Of a DNA stretch of 6,628 nucleotides, positions 5,298 to 6,628 are shown one piece after another. Source of the stretch: Clostridia bacterium. Lineage in GTDB: Bacteria; Bacillota; Clostridia; Oscillospirales; Ruminococcaceae. A program made the translations under genes and the position numbers. Under the pieces are notes generated by a model. The model made no database searches, was not told where the DNA came from, and saw only the letters and a list, made by a program, of their open reading frames with translations. How positions within the stretch are numbered: position 1 is the first letter of the stretch; each line of letters opens with the position of its first letter. Location: NCBI GenBank assembly GCA_003246805.1, contig QKDG01000038.1, positions 1 through 6,628 on the forward strand, written 5' to 3'.

Positions 5298-6628
5298 ATG
5301 TATTATAAAAGCACAAGGAACAGCAAGGTTAACGTAACATCTTCACAGGCAATAGCTCAGGGAATTTCAAAGGATGGCGGGCTTTTTGTTCCGTCACAAA
5401 TTCCGGCATTGTCGCAGGAGGATATAACAAAGCTTGGAACATTGAATTATTGCGACAGAGCAGCCTTTGTTTTTTCAAAATATTTAACAGATTTTACTGA
5501 TGCAGAAATCAGATACTGCGTTGAAAATGCATATACTGATAAAAAATTTGCGACAGAAAATATAGCAGAAATTTCACATCTTTTTGACGGAACCTATATG
5601 CTTGAACTATGGCACGGCCCTACCTGTGCATTCAAGGACATGGCGTTGCAGGTTCTGCCTTATCTGCTTACAACATCAGCTAAAAAAATCAAGCTCGAAA
5701 AAAAGATAGTTATACTTGTAGCAACCTCAGGCGACACAGGTAAAGCTGCACTTGAAGGCTTTAAGGATGTTGAAGGCACAGAAATTTTGGTGTTCTACCC
5801 TGTTGACGGTGTCAGCGAAATGCAGAAAAAGCAGATGACAACACAGGAGGGTGAAAATGTTGGCGTTTGCGCAATCAAAGGTAACTTTGACGATGCACAG
5901 ACAGGTGTAAAGCAAATATTCACAGATGAGGAAATCGCAAAGACACTTGAAAGCAATAACCTCATGTTTTCAAGCGCAAACTCAATAAACTGGGGAAGGC
6001 TTGCACCACAGATAATATACTATGTTTCGAGCTATGCACAGCTTGTTCACGACAATGAAATATCAATGGGCGAAAAAATTAACATAGTTGTACCAACCGG
6101 CAACTTCGGTAACATTCTTGCCGGCTATTATGCAAAGCTGATGGGGATTCCTGTCAACAAGCTTATTTGCGCATCAAATTCAAACAATGTTCTCACTGAT
6201 TTTTTAAACACAGGAGTTTATAACCGCAACCGAGATTTTTATACAACAATTTCCCCTTCGATGGATATCCTGATTTCAAGCAATCTTGAACGCTTGCTGT
6301 ATCATCTTTGTGGTGAAAACGATTCACAGATAGTTGAGTGGTTCACACAGCTTTCAAAGGAAGGCAAGTATGAAGTTAGCCTTGAAGTAAAGGAAATGTT
6401 AAATCAGATGTTTTTTGCCGGCTGCTGCAATGATGATGAAACAAAAGCAACAATAAAGAGCATATACGATAAATATTCATATACCTGTGATACACATACG
6501 GCTGTTGCTGTAAAGGTTTATGAGGATTATAAGCAAAAAACAGGCGATAAAACAAAAACAATAATAGCCTCAACTGCAAGCCCTTATAAATTCAGTTCAA
6601 GTGTTCTTGAAGCACTAGGCGGATACGA
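5298..6628 (+). CDS. thrC: Threonine synthase (3' partial)
   Basis: A PLP enzyme that converts O-phosphohomoserine to threonine, the last step of threonine synthesis. The frame is open to the window edge: 443 residues are visible, and for the roughly 490-500-residue class I form I expect about 50 more. The N-terminus is typical (STRNS, then SQAIAQGISKDGGLFVP at about 17-32). The PLP-binding Lys is K113 in HGPTCAFKDMALQ (106-118). SGDTGKAALEG (144-154) and the phosphate-binding GNFGNILAG (268-276) follow, then near the end DTHTAVAV and STASPYKFSSSVLEALGG. All key residues seen are intact. The chosen ATG has GGTGAT in register; ATG 5286 would add MVIL. Only 16 bases separate it from yraN, so it is probably co-transcribed. 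I see no promoter, T-box or attenuator before it. Confidence 0.97.
   Translation, partial: MYYKSTRNSKVNVTSSQAIAQGISKDGGLFVPSQIPALSQEDITKLGTLNYCDRAAFVFSKYLTDFTDAEIRYCVENAYTDKKFATENIAEISHLFDGTYMLELWHGPTCAFKDMALQVLPYLLTTSAKKIKLEKKIVILVATSGDTGKAALEGFKDVEGTEILVFYPVDGVSEMQKKQMTTQEGENVGVCAIKGNFDDAQTGVKQIFTDEEIAKTLESNNLMFSSANSINWGRLAPQIIYYVSSYAQLVHDNEISMGEKINIVVPTGNFGNILAGYYAKLMGIPVNKLICASNSNNVLTDFLNTGVYNRNRDFYTTISPSMDILISSNLERLLYHLCGENDSQIVEWFTQLSKEGKYEVSLEVKEMLNQMFFAGCCNDDETKATIKSIYDKYSYTCDTHTAVAVKVYEDYKQKTGDKTKTIIASTASPYKFSSSVLEALGGY

Overview
This is an ordinary housekeeping stretch of an AT-rich, low-GC Gram-positive chromosome. I infer a member of the Clostridia (Ruminococcaceae/Oscillospirales-like, not resolved further). 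The basis is the gene order rplS-lepB-rbgA(ylqF)-rnhB-yraN, the strong Shine-Dalgarno sites, and the adjacent radical SAM / DUF2344 pair. All seven genes lie on the + strand and are tightly packed. I see no mobile element, CRISPR array, tRNA or rRNA, and no gene-free stretch above 300 bases.

Layout. Positions 1-1560 hold the 3' part of a B12-binding-type radical SAM protein (TIGR03960-like); its start lies off the left edge. It overlaps by 8 bases a GTG-started radical-SAM-linked DUF2344 protein (1553-2218). A 177-base gap follows, the longest non-coding stretch. It holds a near-ideal extended -10 promoter and a structured 5' leader that I read as a candidate L19 autoregulatory leader, just before rplS (2396-2740). 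A clean intrinsic terminator follows rplS and runs almost into the next reading frame. Signal peptidase I (lepB), the ribosome-assembly GTPase RbgA, ribonuclease HII (rnhB) and the YraN/UPF0102 protein then follow with abutting or overlapping starts and stops, as expected for one co-translated operon. Threonine synthase (thrC) starts 16 bases after yraN and runs off the right edge.

How the parts fit. rplS and rbgA both serve the 50S subunit: L19 is a structural protein and RbgA a late assembly factor. lepB serves protein export, rnhB removes RNA from DNA, and yraN has no settled role. The terminator after rplS probably lets L19 be made in large excess over the downstream enzymes, which would rely on read-through or an unseen promoter. 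thrC is metabolically unrelated and probably a neighbour by position.

I found no exciting new system. The least understood content is the radical SAM / DUF2344 pair, a widespread conserved couple whose function I cannot state. The most informative regulatory piece is the rplS leader with its terminator.
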